In this document: positions 40,407 to 49,770 of the stretch, piece by piece
How the letters are laid out: every line of letters begins with the position of its first letter
How positions within the stretch are numbered: position 1 is the stretch's first letter
Assembly (NCBI RefSeq): GCF_028728065.1
Contig: NZ_CP117811.1
Span: forward strand, 806,001 to 870,000
DNA from: Lentisphaera profundi
GTDB lineage: Bacteria > Verrucomicrobiota > Lentisphaeria > Lentisphaerales > Lentisphaeraceae
Direction of reading: 5' to 3'
DNA: 64,000 bases
Notes under the pieces: model-generated
Databases searched by the model: none
Seen by the model: the letters and a program-made list of their open reading frames with translations, nothing else
Told to the model about the DNA's origin: nothing
Position numbers and translations under genes: made by a program

Positions 40407-40997
40407 ATGTCAGATAAATGGCTCACCAGGAAAACGCTCTTGCAGAGAGTACAAAATTCTGATGACCCACAAGCGTGGGATCATTTTGTTGATTACTATA
40501 AAGATTTTATCTTCATAGTTTTAAAACGTATGGGTCTAAAAACCGTTGAATGTGAAGATCTACGGCAAGAGGTTTTACTCAAGCTTTGGAAAAATCTAAA
40601 GACTTTTGAAATAAATCAAAAACGAGCAAAATTCCGTACTTGGTTAAGTACTTTAATCCGTAATAGAACAATCGATTATTTGAGAAATAAACAACGGCAA
40701 CCCTATATGGAAAGTCTTGATAATGTTAATATTATTTCTCAGTCTGACCTAGATGAAATAGTTAAAAAAGAGTGGGAAAGGTATTTAACACAAAAAGCAT
40801 TGAGCCATGTGAAAGCATTGTTTTCTGGCGTTGCCGTACGGACTTTTGAATTATCTTTACTAGGGAAAAATGCCGAAGAAATAAGTTTAGAATTAGATAT
40901 TAGTAAAGACTCAGTAAGGACTTTAAAAAATCGAGTTAAACTGCGTTTGGTTAAAGAGATCGAATTTTTACGCCAAGAAATGGAACTTAAAAAATGA
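40407..40997 (+). CDS. ECF-type RNA polymerase sigma factor
   Basis: The 196-residue protein has sigma region 2 (DYYKDFIFIVLKRMGL, EDLRQEVLLKLWKNLKTF, FRTWLSTLIRNRTIDYLR) and a region 4 helix-turn-helix (EISLELDISKDSVRTLKNRVKLRL). Its stop overlaps the Ser/Thr kinase start (ATGA), so the two are translationally coupled. This sigma-kinase pairing is a recurrent arrangement in PVC bacteria, where the kinase is thought to control the sigma factor. IS copy 1 lies just upstream and could have separated the gene from earlier regulatory sequence. Confidence 0.92.
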   Translation: MSDKWLTRKTLLQRVQNSDDPQAWDHFVDYYKDFIFIVLKRMGLKTVECEDLRQEVLLKLWKNLKTFEINQKRAKFRTWLSTLIRNRTIDYLRNKQRQPYMESLDNVNIISQSDLDEIVKKEWERYLTQKALSHVKALFSGVAVRTFELSLLGKNAEEISLELDISKDSVRTLKNRVKLRLVKEIEFLRQEMELKK

Positions 40998-43210
40998 GTG
41001 AGAATTCGTCGCATATCGAAGAAGATAAGCTTCATGATGCACTCGCAGGTCTTTATGATTTAAGTTCGAATGAGATAGAAGAGTCAAATCCCGAATCCTT
41101 ACCCATATATTCGAGCTTATCAGCGGAAGAAAATCGTTATCAGGATGAAAGGCTTTTAGCAAGAGGGGGAGTGAAGCTCGTTTATAAAGCTTTTGACCCC
41201 AAAACGGGAAGGTATGTCGCTCTGGCTAAATTAGATGAGAACGCTCCGGAAGAATTATTTGAGCCTTTTTTACGTGAAGCACGATTAAGTTCTTTAATGG
41301 AGCATCCTAATATAATTACTATATACGATATCGGTTTGGATGCATTTAAGAAACCTTATTTCACTATGGAACTGAAGACGGGTAAAAGTTTAGATTTACT
41401 GATAACTGAAGAGTATGAACAAGATAAAAATTTAAGCCAAGAGTCACTGAGGAAGTTGTTGACTTATTATCTACGTATTTGTGATGCAGTGGCTTATGCA
41501 CATTCAATGAATGTATTGCACCTAGATTTAAAAGCGGAAAATATACAGGTAGGAAAGTATGGTGAAGTTATTGTCTGTGATTGGGGCTTGGGTCGACTTG
41601 TCGGAAGTCGTGAATATGATGGGGGTGATTTTGATAGCTTACTGTTAAACCCTGATTTATTGAACAATATGACCTTAAGCGGAGAAATAAAGGGGACTCC
41701 TGGTTATATGTCTCCTGAACAAGTTAATAAGAAGAAGAGTATAATTGATAAGTATAGTGATATATATGCTTTGGGTGCACTGCTTTATACTATTCTCTGC
41801 AATCAGTCTCCGGCGTCTGATTGTAGTTCACTTGAGCAGATTTTAGAGCAAACAATCAAAGGTGATTTTCCAGATCCACAGACAATTAATAAAAATATTC
41901 CACGAGCTTTACAGGCGGTGATCAGTAAAGCAATGGCGCTTGAGCCTAGCAAGCGTTATGGGGACGTAGAAGAATTATATTCAGAGATTGATAGCTATCT
42001 CTTAGGCTATTCACCTACAGCAGAAAATGCCAGTTTGATAAAAGAATTCAGTCTTTTTTATGGAAGGAATAAGACTTCCTGTAAAGTCAGTTTTATTTTT
42101 ATTTTTCTCCTCATGATCTTTACTAGCCTCTCATTTAAAGAAATTAAAGAAAAAGAATCATCTACGAGCCAAGCTTTAATCCTCCTAGAAAAAGAGCAGC
42201 AAGAAAAAGAGCGTATTGGTCGTGAGGCAGCACCCGCATATTTTAAAAAAGCAAGAGAATTATTGAATAGAGGTTTATTAATAGAGGCCTATAGTACTGC
42301 TGAAACGGGGTATTTATTAGATCCTTTAGATCAAGAAAATTTAAATTTGATGGGGCTGATTTTATTTGTTCAAGGAAAGTACGAGTCAGCGCAATTTTAT
42401 TTAGATAAGCCTACTGTTCCACTCTTTAATTCACTCAAAAAATTAAATCAACTTTACCTTACAAATGATTATTCCGAGAAAGATGAAATTCATCAAATTA
42501 AATCTTTGCTTGATTATTGTAAATGGATTTTAGATGATGAAAAAACTTTGACACTTTTTTTATATTGGGCCATCGATCCACGTAAAGAAATTAGGGCTGC
42601 AGTCAAAAAACATATGATTTTTCATTTAGAAGATTGTCAACGTGTGCTTACTTATGCTCGACGCTGCAAGCCTGAATATGCGGAACTACTTTTTCAGATA
42701 GTACTCGATAAACTCAACAAGAAGCAAAGGTGGGTAAGCCGTAGAATAAGTGCAAGGATAGGAGCTAATTGGGCGACTCGTGAGGATCAGAGGATCTCTT
42801 TTAAAAAATTGATACCGGCAAATTTGGCATTGGGGCAAAAAGTAGTCAGCAGTGGTGGAGATGAAAAAGAGCCTGAATTTATGTTGGATGGGAACTATGA
42901 TCATTATAGTAATTGGGCGGCAAGTCCTTATCCAGCTTATGCAACTATCGACCTAGGAGGGATGTATGAAGTGTCTCGTTTTGAAGTCTACTTGCGAGAT
43001 AATAATACCGTCTATCAGTACAATATATATACATCAAATGATGGCATTAGTTTTAATAAAGTTATTGATCAAAGTCAAACACAAGAAAAAAGTAGAAAGG
43101 AAGCATTTGTGCATAAGATAAAGGCTACAATGGCACGCTATGTACGCTTAGAAGTGACTTATCACCACGAAAATATAGGCGTACATATACGGGAATTTGA
43201 AGTCTATTAG
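40994..43210 (+). CDS. transmembrane Ser/Thr kinase with C-terminal F5/8C-like domain
   Basis: The 738-residue protein starts with a Pkn2-type kinase domain (about 55-335): glycine loop ARGGVKLVYKAFD, Lys in VALAKLD, catalytic loop HLDLKAEN from residue 176, metal motif DWG in place of DFG, GTPGYMSPEQ. A single membrane helix lies near residues 360-377. A coiled, TPR-like segment follows (YFKKARELLNRGLLIEAYSTAE). Residues about 610-738 look like a discoidin/F5/8 type C carbohydrate-binding domain (FMLDGNYDHYSNWAAS, ATIDLGGMYEVSRFEVYLRD, RYVRLEVTY). An external sugar signal passed to the partner sigma factor is the natural reading, but it is inferred. HLD instead of HRD is a mild departure. 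Confidence 0.88.
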   Translation: MSENSSHIEEDKLHDALAGLYDLSSNEIEESNPESLPIYSSLSAEENRYQDERLLARGGVKLVYKAFDPKTGRYVALAKLDENAPEELFEPFLREARLSSLMEHPNIITIYDIGLDAFKKPYFTMELKTGKSLDLLITEEYEQDKNLSQESLRKLLTYYLRICDAVAYAHSMNVLHLDLKAENIQVGKYGEVIVCDWGLGRLVGSREYDGGDFDSLLLNPDLLNNMTLSGEIKGTPGYMSPEQVNKKKSIIDKYSDIYALGALLYTILCNQSPASDCSSLEQILEQTIKGDFPDPQTINKNIPRALQAVISKAMALEPSKRYGDVEELYSEIDSYLLGYSPTAENASLIKEFSLFYGRNKTSCKVSFIFIFLLMIFTSLSFKEIKEKESSTSQALILLEKEQQEKERIGREAAPAYFKKARELLNRGLLIEAYSTAETGYLLDPLDQENLNLMGLILFVQGKYESAQFYLDKPTVPLFNSLKKLNQLYLTNDYSEKDEIHQIKSLLDYCKWILDDEKTLTLFLYWAIDPRKEIRAAVKKHMIFHLEDCQRVLTYARRCKPEYAELLFQIVLDKLNKKQRWVSRRISARIGANWATREDQRISFKKLIPANLALGQKVVSSGGDEKEPEFMLDGNYDHYSNWAASPYPAYATIDLGGMYEVSRFEVYLRDNNTVYQYNIYTSNDGISFNKVIDQSQTQEKSRKEAFVHKIKATMARYVRLEVTYHHENIGVHIREFEVY

Positions 43211-43225
43211 GATTTGAGTCTAGCT

Positions 43226-43519
43226 TTACTCTTCTTTTGACAAATCTTCTGGATCGGGGAGTTTATCATGTATCGGCCAAGGAGTAAATGCGAGAGTCCA
43301 AAAAAAGATAAAAGGTCCAATGACTGGAATTAAACAGCAAGTTGCTTTTGAGCTATTGAGTCCAGTCTTCTTACAGGCGATAGAAGAGAGGATGAATAGC
43401 GAAATGCTAAGGCCTACTAAAATGAGCCAAGGTGACCATTGGGCAGGGTTTACAGGTAGGAAATCAATGGCCGTATTGCTAGCGGCTTCGATGCTTTGTA
43501 TAGCTATAATATTATTCAT
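43226..43519 (-). CDS. small membrane protein
   Basis: The ATG at 43519 with AGGAG six or seven bases upstream gives 97 residues; it overlaps the stop of the upstream gene by eight bases. Two hydrophobic segments lie at about 32-50 and 62-82. The second half (CKKTGLNSSKATCCLIPVIGPFIFFW, in pieces) closely matches the C-terminus of the neighbouring 309-residue protein, so the two share a duplicated two-helix module. The function is not recognised. Confidence 0.75.
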   Translation of the reverse strand: MNNIIAIQSIEAASNTAIDFLPVNPAQWSPWLILVGLSISLFILSSIACKKTGLNSSKATCCLIPVIGPFIFFWTLAFTPWPIHDKLPDPEDLSKEE

Positions 43520-44441
43520 CAGCTTCTCCTGCTTGAGCACAAAATTTTGAGTGTAATTGCCAGTTGCTAAAGCAGATGAGCCACATAAATATGAATGGGC
43601 CAATCACTGGGATGAGACAGCTAAAGGCTAGCGTACTAGCAAAACCAGCTTTTTTACATATTGCCATAGCGGGCCAAACTAGCCAAAAACCAAATCCAAG
43701 AATGATGATCCATGCAACAGAAAAAGAACTTTGGAGTTTTTCTTCTATTTCAGCTTTTTCTTCAATACTGACAACTTCTTTTTTATGGCGATCAGAGAGA
43801 TCTAAAGTTTTGACTACATATGCTTTAGGGTTTTTCCAGTCTTGTTCATGACCGACTTCGGAAAAAATAATACGTGAAATCGTATGTTCATCTTTAAGGA
43901 AGTCTTTAAAGGGAATCTTGATTTCCATGTAATTACCCTTCTTAGCATTCATTATACTATCGGATGAATAAGAAGCGATAGGCTTTACGTCAGGGGTACT
44001 AATATCGTATATTTTATAATGGGGGATAGCTTTTTGGTTGATGCTTATGGGGATGACTATTTCAAAACCTGGTACAGGAACATATTTATTGAGGCGTAAG
44101 TCTTTACTTGAACCCGTTGTTTTGTTATTATCAGTATCAACAACTATTTTAAGAAAGGCAGTGTCTTTGATCGCTCCAGCGTGATTTTTTGTGTTGAGTA
44201 AAAGGTATAGATATTCTTTGTCCATAGCGACTTTCAAGGACATTACATCTGTGTAGGGCGGTTTAAGCTCTATACCAAATGGTTTACTTAAAAAAGGAAT
44301 AGCACGCCACTCTTGTGTCTCACCATCAATTTTGATGGATTTGCTAAAGGGTACTTTAAAAGGCTGTTCATCTTCTTTCGCAAAAGAAGACGTATAAATC
44401 ATTAAAAAAGAGAGTAAAAATAGTCTCAAGAAACACTCCAC
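43512..44441 (-). CDS. secreted CBM9-like protein with C-terminal membrane anchor
   Basis: The 309-residue protein has a signal peptide (LFLLSFLMIYTSSFA). Next comes a beta-rich domain of the kind seen in carbohydrate-binding module 9-like or DOMON-type proteins (IKIDGETQEWRAIPFL, LYLLLNTKNHAG, IVVDTDNNKTTGS). After a charged linker (about 215-235) the C-terminus has two hydrophobic helices and the module CKKAGF...FSCLIPVIGPFIF shared with the downstream gene. Sugar binding at the cell surface is suggested by fold resemblance only. Confidence 0.72.
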   Translation of the reverse strand: MECFLRLFLLSFLMIYTSSFAKEDEQPFKVPFSKSIKIDGETQEWRAIPFLSKPFGIELKPPYTDVMSLKVAMDKEYLYLLLNTKNHAGAIKDTAFLKIVVDTDNNKTTGSSKDLRLNKYVPVPGFEIVIPISINQKAIPHYKIYDISTPDVKPIASYSSDSIMNAKKGNYMEIKIPFKDFLKDEHTISRIIFSEVGHEQDWKNPKAYVVKTLDLSDRHKKEVVSIEEKAEIEEKLQSSFSVAWIIILGFGFWLVWPAMAICKKAGFASTLAFSCLIPVIGPFIFMWLICFSNWQLHSKFCAQAGEADE

Positions 44442-44488
44442 ATAGTTCTGATAATTAAAGTGTACATAGATTTCTCAGCTACGCAAGA

Positions 44489-45208
44489 TCAATTTAAGCT
44501 TGAAAAGTCAGTGGCTCGTAAAAAAGGATGATTTTTATCTAATAAATCATCTAATACTTCGCTTTTAATAGTTTTGCGTAAAATTGCTTGTTTATTAGTG
44601 CTTCTGGGGAATTCATAATTGTAATGCTTAGCCAAGTCTTGCCACTCATCATTCTTACCGGTACAAAGGTTGATTCGACAAGAAGAAAAGTTCTTTTTAG
44701 CCAATAAAAAAGTGAGTTCAATGATGTCGTCTATATGGATGAGATTCACAACTTTATCAGGACTTTTAATGAGTCCTTTGAGTAACCAGTTTTTGGGATC
44801 TCGCTGTGGACCAAAAATACCGCACAAAGTAAAAATATTAGCGCCGAGTAGGCGGATCTTTTCTTCAGCACGGAGCCGAACTTTATCAAAATCGAGCGCA
44901 GTAGATTCGGTGATGATTTCTTGATCAACACTGTGTTTATAGACCGAAGTTGTCGAATAAATAATGACTTGCTTAGAGATCGTCTTTAAATATTGATAAA
45001 ACTCAAGTTCTTCGCTTAAGCCCTTACAGGAAAATGTCCATATTACTGTATGAGCATGGGGTAAATTTTTCCAAGTGCTTTTATCACTTAATTCAAAATG
45101 AATCATGTGCTCATTTTTCGGGGTACGACTCGTGATCGCACTATTTTTACTCTTTGTAAAAATGCGAGAACCGCAATAACCATTTCCTAAAATCAGTGAA
45201 TCATACAT
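44489..45208 (-). CDS. NAD(P)-dependent epimerase/dehydratase-like (SDR) protein
   Basis: The 239-residue protein begins with a shortened dinucleotide-binding motif (LILGNGYCGSRIF). It continues with VIIYSTTSVYKHSVDQEIITE, the STS/Y region of extended SDR enzymes, ALDFDKVRLRAEEKI and LCGIFGPQRDPKNWL, all typical of YeeZ-like epimerase relatives. It lacks the usual Y-x-x-x-K spacing in an obvious place, so catalytic activity is uncertain. It stands alone on the minus strand, divergent from the gene at 45304. Confidence 0.78.
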   Translation of the reverse strand: MYDSLILGNGYCGSRIFTKSKNSAITSRTPKNEHMIHFELSDKSTWKNLPHAHTVIWTFSCKGLSEELEFYQYLKTISKQVIIYSTTSVYKHSVDQEIITESTALDFDKVRLRAEEKIRLLGANIFTLCGIFGPQRDPKNWLLKGLIKSPDKVVNLIHIDDIIELTFLLAKKNFSSCRINLCTGKNDEWQDLAKHYNYEFPRSTNKQAILRKTIKSEVLDDLLDKNHPFLRATDFSSLN

Positions 45209-45303
45209 AAATATAAAACTTAAAATATTTTTATTAAAAATGAGGTTTGTAAAAAAGCTTAAAAGAATCAGCTTTCAGTTAAATGTCAATAGGAGACGAA
45301 ACG

Positions 45304-45921
45304 ATGGAAAAACAAGAAGAAAAATCAAATCCCTTATTAAAGATCTTTGGCTTCGGTTGCTTAGGGGTGATGATCCTAGCTGCCTTGGGAACTTGGTACG
45401 TGGTTAGTAATATTAAAAATATTGGAGCTGACCTCGTACAAAAGGGTGTCGAAACCTTAGTAGACCAAACGATGCTGCCTGAAGCAGAAAAAAAGGATTT
45501 AAAGCTAATTTTAGATGAAATCACCAGTGATTTTAAGAACGGTGAAATTAATGAAGACGAATTCAGTGCCATGCTAAAAAGTTTTAGTGACAGTGGTTTA
45601 ATTCCAGCCATGGGGCTCATTAATGAGAAAATTTCAGATGCCAATCAACACTTTGATAAGATAATGGAAATTATTACGATCAAAACTGGTGATAATACAG
45701 AGTTTAAGAAGACGCTGAATAAAGAAGAGCTTTTAGCTGCAGTTAAAATAATGAAAGATGCCGCCGATATAAGTGAGGTCTCCAATGAAACTTACGAGAT
45801 CGATATAGCCAAAGAAATTCGCGGCGTTTTAAAAAAGGCAAAAGAGAGCGTGAAACTAGAAGAGAACACCGTGTCAGAAGAGAACACCGTGTCAGAAGAA
45901 AGTTCTGTTAAAAGCAATTAA
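45304..45921 (+). CDS. membrane-anchored hypothetical protein
   Basis: The ATG at 45304 has AGGAG ten bases upstream and is preferred to an in-frame ATG at 45283 that overlaps that site. The 205-residue product has one helix near residues 13-35 (IFGFGCLGVMILAALGTWYVV) and then a mainly helical charged region. The C-terminus carries a duplicated hexapeptide, EENTVS, encoded by an 18-base tandem repeat from 45859. I do not recognise a family. Confidence 0.7.
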   Translation: MEKQEEKSNPLLKIFGFGCLGVMILAALGTWYVVSNIKNIGADLVQKGVETLVDQTMLPEAEKKDLKLILDEITSDFKNGEINEDEFSAMLKSFSDSGLIPAMGLINEKISDANQHFDKIMEIITIKTGDNTEFKKTLNKEELLAAVKIMKDAADISEVSNETYEIDIAKEIRGVLKKAKESVKLEENTVSEENTVSEESSVKSN

Positions 45922-45950
45922 GCATATACCCTAAACAGAGGAGCTACATT

Positions 45951-47222
45951 ATGCGTTTTATTTTAGTATTATTTATATTTTTAACTTCATGTCAATTTAT
46001 TGAACCTCAAGCGGTATATGAAGAAGATCAACTCAATGCTGAACATCAAAGTTTCGTCGAAAGACGAGCCCGCTTAAAGCAAGAGTCGGAAGAACATACT
46101 CTAGAGGAGAAGGCGGTATTTTTCGAGAATAAGATAAAGAAAAATATGCCCTTAGGCCTCGCTATGATCCCTAAGTATTACGGAGAAAAAGTAGGAGATG
46201 AATTAAGAGTGGACTTAAATTGTCACCTCTTAGCCGCCATGGCTTTTAAGTATGATGTCACAAAGAATAAAGAAGATTTAGAATTTGTTGAAAAGCTATT
46301 TCATAGTTTTATCCAAGTAGATGAAGCCAATGGTATGGATGGCTACTTGCCTGTGAAAGTAAGGTATAATGAAGAACGGGCCGAAATCTTAAACAATGAA
46401 TGTCATGAGAATGTCTATGTGCAATTATTTTTTGCCTATCAAATAGTTTATGATAAAGTTCCTAGCCTGCGTAAAGATGTTACTCAGCATTTGGAAATGA
46501 TTTTTAGACACTTTATGAAAAATGATTTCACCCTCTATGATCAAAATAACGAAGAAGTCCCTTATAGTGATTTGAGTCCTAATGCATGGCAAGTCTATAA
46601 TAATCGTCGTTTATCCTTAATTTCGATGCTAGATCTTGGGCGACGCTGTTTTGGGGGAGATTTAAGAGCTGAATTGGAGTTGGTTTATTTGAAAGTACTC
46701 AATCTCTCTTACCCTTACTTTATTCAAAGACAAGCTTACCGTAGTTTTGGTCTTGAATTCCCAACCCATTCGAGCTCTTGGCTCAATTATATAAAATTAT
46801 ATAATGGCTACAAAGCTTCGGAAGAAAAATACTACCTCAAAACATTTGAAAATCTCGAGAAATTTTACAAAGCTCAAATCAATCCTTTTGGCCAATTAAT
46901 TGGTCTGGAAATGGGGCTTTATAAACAAGAAGATGTAGATCTAATCATTAAGAAGAACTTAGAAAGTTTCCCTTTAGATTTACGTCAATATCCAAGTCTA
47001 GGCTCCATTGATACTAAATCTTTCAGAGGCTCTTACGTGAAATTAAAATCTCGCGAGGAATCAACTACATTTGTCCCTGTTTATGCTCGACCATTTGAAT
47101 CAATTGAATGGAAACATAATCAGTTGCGTTTAGATGGTAATTTCCATTCAAAAGGTGAGAAATGCTACACAGGAGTGGATTATCTGATTCTTTATTGGAT
47201 GTGGAAAAGTTCACAAGATTAA
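45951..47222 (+). CDS. lipoprotein with alpha/alpha-toroid-like domain
   Basis: The 423-residue protein starts with a lipoprotein signal (MRFILVLFIFLTSC). The mature part is rich in helices with aromatic residues (LNCHLLAAMAFKYDV, HENVYVQLFFAYQIVYD, SPNAWQVYNNRRLSLISML), the look of (alpha/alpha) toroid glycosidases and lyases. I cannot place a family or identify catalytic residues. GAGGAGC precedes ATG 45951, and uvrB begins one base after its stop, suggesting cotranscription. Confidence 0.68.
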   Translation: MRFILVLFIFLTSCQFIEPQAVYEEDQLNAEHQSFVERRARLKQESEEHTLEEKAVFFENKIKKNMPLGLAMIPKYYGEKVGDELRVDLNCHLLAAMAFKYDVTKNKEDLEFVEKLFHSFIQVDEANGMDGYLPVKVRYNEERAEILNNECHENVYVQLFFAYQIVYDKVPSLRKDVTQHLEMIFRHFMKNDFTLYDQNNEEVPYSDLSPNAWQVYNNRRLSLISMLDLGRRCFGGDLRAELELVYLKVLNLSYPYFIQRQAYRSFGLEFPTHSSSWLNYIKLYNGYKASEEKYYLKTFENLEKFYKAQINPFGQLIGLEMGLYKQEDVDLIIKKNLESFPLDLRQYPSLGSIDTKSFRGSYVKLKSREESTTFVPVYARPFESIEWKHNQLRLDGNFHSKGEKCYTGVDYLILYWMWKSSQD

Positions 47223-47223
47223 T

Positions 47224-49203
47224 ATGGAAGTCCCTTATCAACTCAAGTCAGATTTTGCACCCGCAGGAGATCAGCCCGAAGCTATTAGAAAGTTGCTGGA
47301 TGGCGTTGAGTCTGGTAAACAGTTTCAGACCCTCTTGGGTGTAACCGGATCAGGCAAAACCTTTACGGTAGCTAATTTAGTAGCTGAATTAGGTCGACCA
47401 GTACTGATCCTGGCTCAAAATAAAACTTTAGCGGCGCAACTCTTTAGTGAATTCAAACACTTTTTCCCTAAGAACCGTGTGGAATATTTTGTTTCTTATT
47501 TCGATTACTATCAACCAGAAGCCTATATTCCACAAACAGATACATACATCGCCAAAGATAGTGCGGTTAATGCTGAAATTGAAAAATTTCGTTTGTCGGC
47601 CACCTGTTCATTATTGGAAAGACGCGATGTTATAGTGATTGCATCAGTCTCTTGTATCTATGGTTTAGGTGATCCTGAAATGCTCTCGCGAATGAGTATT
47701 AAGCTCTCAATTGGGGATGAAATGGATCGTGACGAACTGATTCACCTGCTGATTGATAGTCGCTATGTACGCAATGATACAGCTCCAAGCCGAGGTGAGT
47801 TTTCAGTTAGTGGTGATGTGATTAATATTTTTCCTTCCTATAAAGATGACTATATACGTATAGAGTTTTTTGGAGATGAGATTGATGAGATCAGTTTACG
47901 TGATGAACTTAATCATCATGTGATAGAAGCCATGCCCCAAACATTAATTTTCCCAGCATCGCATTATGCCACCTCAAAAGATCGTTTGGAAAAAATGGTG
48001 CCACAAGTTTTGGAAGAGTTAGATGAACAAGTATCTAAGTTTGAAAATGAAGGCAAGTTAGTAGAGGCCCAAAGGATCTATCAAAGAACTAACTATGACA
48101 TGGAGATGGCTGCCGAATTGGGCTATTGTCAGGGAATAGAAAATTATTCTCGCTATGTAACGGGACGGCCCATTGGTTCAAGACCTTTTACGCTGATAGA
48201 TTTCTTTCCAGATGATTACCTTATGATCGTTGATGAAAGTCACGTGACGATTCCTCAGTTTAAAGCGATGTATAATGGGGATCGTAGTCGGAAAAGTAAT
48301 TTGGTCGATCACGGCTTTCGCTTGCCCTCTGCTTTAGATAACCGACCCATGAAATTTGAAGAGTTCGAATCGAAGATGGGGCAGACAATCTTTGTTTCTG
48401 CAACCCCCGCAAGCTACGAAATCGATAAAAGTGACGAAGTGGTGGAACTCGTTGTACGTCCTACGGGCTTAATAGACCCCGAAGTAGAGATTCGACCTTT
48501 GAAAGGTCAAGTAGATGATCTCTTAGCTGAAATTAGAGATAGAAGTTCAAAAGATGAACGTGTGATAGTGACTTGCTTAACCAAAAAAACTTCAGAAGAT
48601 TTAAGTGACTACTTACAGGATTTAGGAGTTAAATGTACTTATATCCACTCGGGGATTGATACCATCGAGAGGATAGAGATTTTACGGGAGTTACGCTCGG
48701 GAGAAATTGATGCGGTTATTGGGATTAATCTTTTGCGCGAAGGAATGGATCTGCCCGAAGTCTCTTTAGTCGCGGTTCTTGATGCAGATAAAGAAGGTTT
48801 TTTGCGCTCAACGACTGCCTTGTTGCAAATTGCAGGTAGGGCGGCTCGAAACGCTAATGGATCATGTATTCTTTATGCCGATAAAATGACTGGCAGCATG
48901 CGTAAGTTCTTGGATGAAACCGGAAAAAGACGAGAAAAACAAGTTAAGTATAATGAAGAACATGGGATCATACCCCAGACCATCATTCGCAAAGAGCAAG
49001 AAAGTCTTTTCTCAGGGGGAGGCATACCTGGCAAGCGCAAGAATAAAAAAGAAAAATTAGTGGAACTACGTGAAGAAGATATTAGTGAAGAACTCTTACG
49101 TGAACTTAAAACAGAAATGATTAAAGCCGCAGAAGCTTTGGAATTCGAAAGGGCCGCCGAATTGCGGGATAAAATTAAAGAACTCAAAGATAAACTCTAT
49201 TAA
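47224..49203 (+). CDS. uvrB: excinuclease ABC subunit B
   Basis: The 659-residue protein has Walker A GVTGSGKTFT, the beta-hairpin YYQPEAYIPQTDTYI that opens damaged DNA, MIVDESH as Walker B, FVSATPASYE, a helicase C half with QIAGRAARN, and a C-terminal UVR motif (AAEALEFERAAELRDKI) for UvrC contact. It is the damage-verifying helicase of nucleotide excision repair. Its stop shares a base with the start of the DUF3293 gene. mfd, the coupling factor that feeds this pathway, is at 6.9 kb. Confidence 0.97.
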   Translation: MEVPYQLKSDFAPAGDQPEAIRKLLDGVESGKQFQTLLGVTGSGKTFTVANLVAELGRPVLILAQNKTLAAQLFSEFKHFFPKNRVEYFVSYFDYYQPEAYIPQTDTYIAKDSAVNAEIEKFRLSATCSLLERRDVIVIASVSCIYGLGDPEMLSRMSIKLSIGDEMDRDELIHLLIDSRYVRNDTAPSRGEFSVSGDVINIFPSYKDDYIRIEFFGDEIDEISLRDELNHHVIEAMPQTLIFPASHYATSKDRLEKMVPQVLEELDEQVSKFENEGKLVEAQRIYQRTNYDMEMAAELGYCQGIENYSRYVTGRPIGSRPFTLIDFFPDDYLMIVDESHVTIPQFKAMYNGDRSRKSNLVDHGFRLPSALDNRPMKFEEFESKMGQTIFVSATPASYEIDKSDEVVELVVRPTGLIDPEVEIRPLKGQVDDLLAEIRDRSSKDERVIVTCLTKKTSEDLSDYLQDLGVKCTYIHSGIDTIERIEILRELRSGEIDAVIGINLLREGMDLPEVSLVAVLDADKEGFLRSTTALLQIAGRAARNANGSCILYADKMTGSMRKFLDETGKRREKQVKYNEEHGIIPQTIIRKEQESLFSGGGIPGKRKNKKEKLVELREEDISEELLRELKTEMIKAAEALEFERAAELRDKIKELKDKLY

Positions 49204-49613
49204 TGGATGATTTGATTGAAGCCTACAAGGCAACGGATTATCTCGTGCCCGAATTTGATCTTTGTATAAAAATTGATCAGCTTTCGCGTGATTTAAATGA
49301 CTTGTGCGAAAGTCGCAAAATTTCATCCTGGGTATTTATTACGGCTTTTAATCCGCAATCTAAATTATTGGACTTAGAGGATAACCAAGAGCGCAACACG
49401 GCCTTGGAAAATGATATCAAAGACTATGACTTTTACCATGCCCTGGGGAAACCTCATGATCAAAAATGGCCAGTAGAAGAGAGCTTTTTTATTATCAATA
49501 TAAATTTAGAGCAAGCTTTATTATTAGCCAAAAAATATCAGCAAAATGCCATTGTTTTTGGCCTGCAAAATTCTGAAGCGAAGCTTATTTTAAATAAAGA
49601 TTTTAAGATCTGA
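49203..49613 (+). CDS. DUF3293 protein
   Basis: The 136-residue protein matches the DUF3293 pattern: YKATDYLVPEF near the start, WVFITAFNPQS, ERNTALENDI, WPVEESFFIININ, and the closing block AKKYQQNAIVFGLQN. The function of this family is unknown. The start overlaps the uvrB stop (TAATG), implying translational coupling with a DNA repair gene. It is the last gene before the repeat-rich island. Confidence 0.85.
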   Translation: MDDLIEAYKATDYLVPEFDLCIKIDQLSRDLNDLCESRKISSWVFITAFNPQSKLLDLEDNQERNTALENDIKDYDFYHALGKPHDQKWPVEESFFIININLEQALLLAKKYQQNAIVFGLQNSEAKLILNKDFKI

Positions 49614-49770
49614 ATTAGCGATCGAATGATTTCTCTAAAACGATAACTTGATGCAGCTTTTTTTTAGCCTTGGCCTTTAAAAATAATGATTCCTTTACTG
49701 TAAATGTGGTATCGGAATCTATCACCAAAACACATATAGGGTCCCTCTAGTGGATCGTATAAAACTTTTT

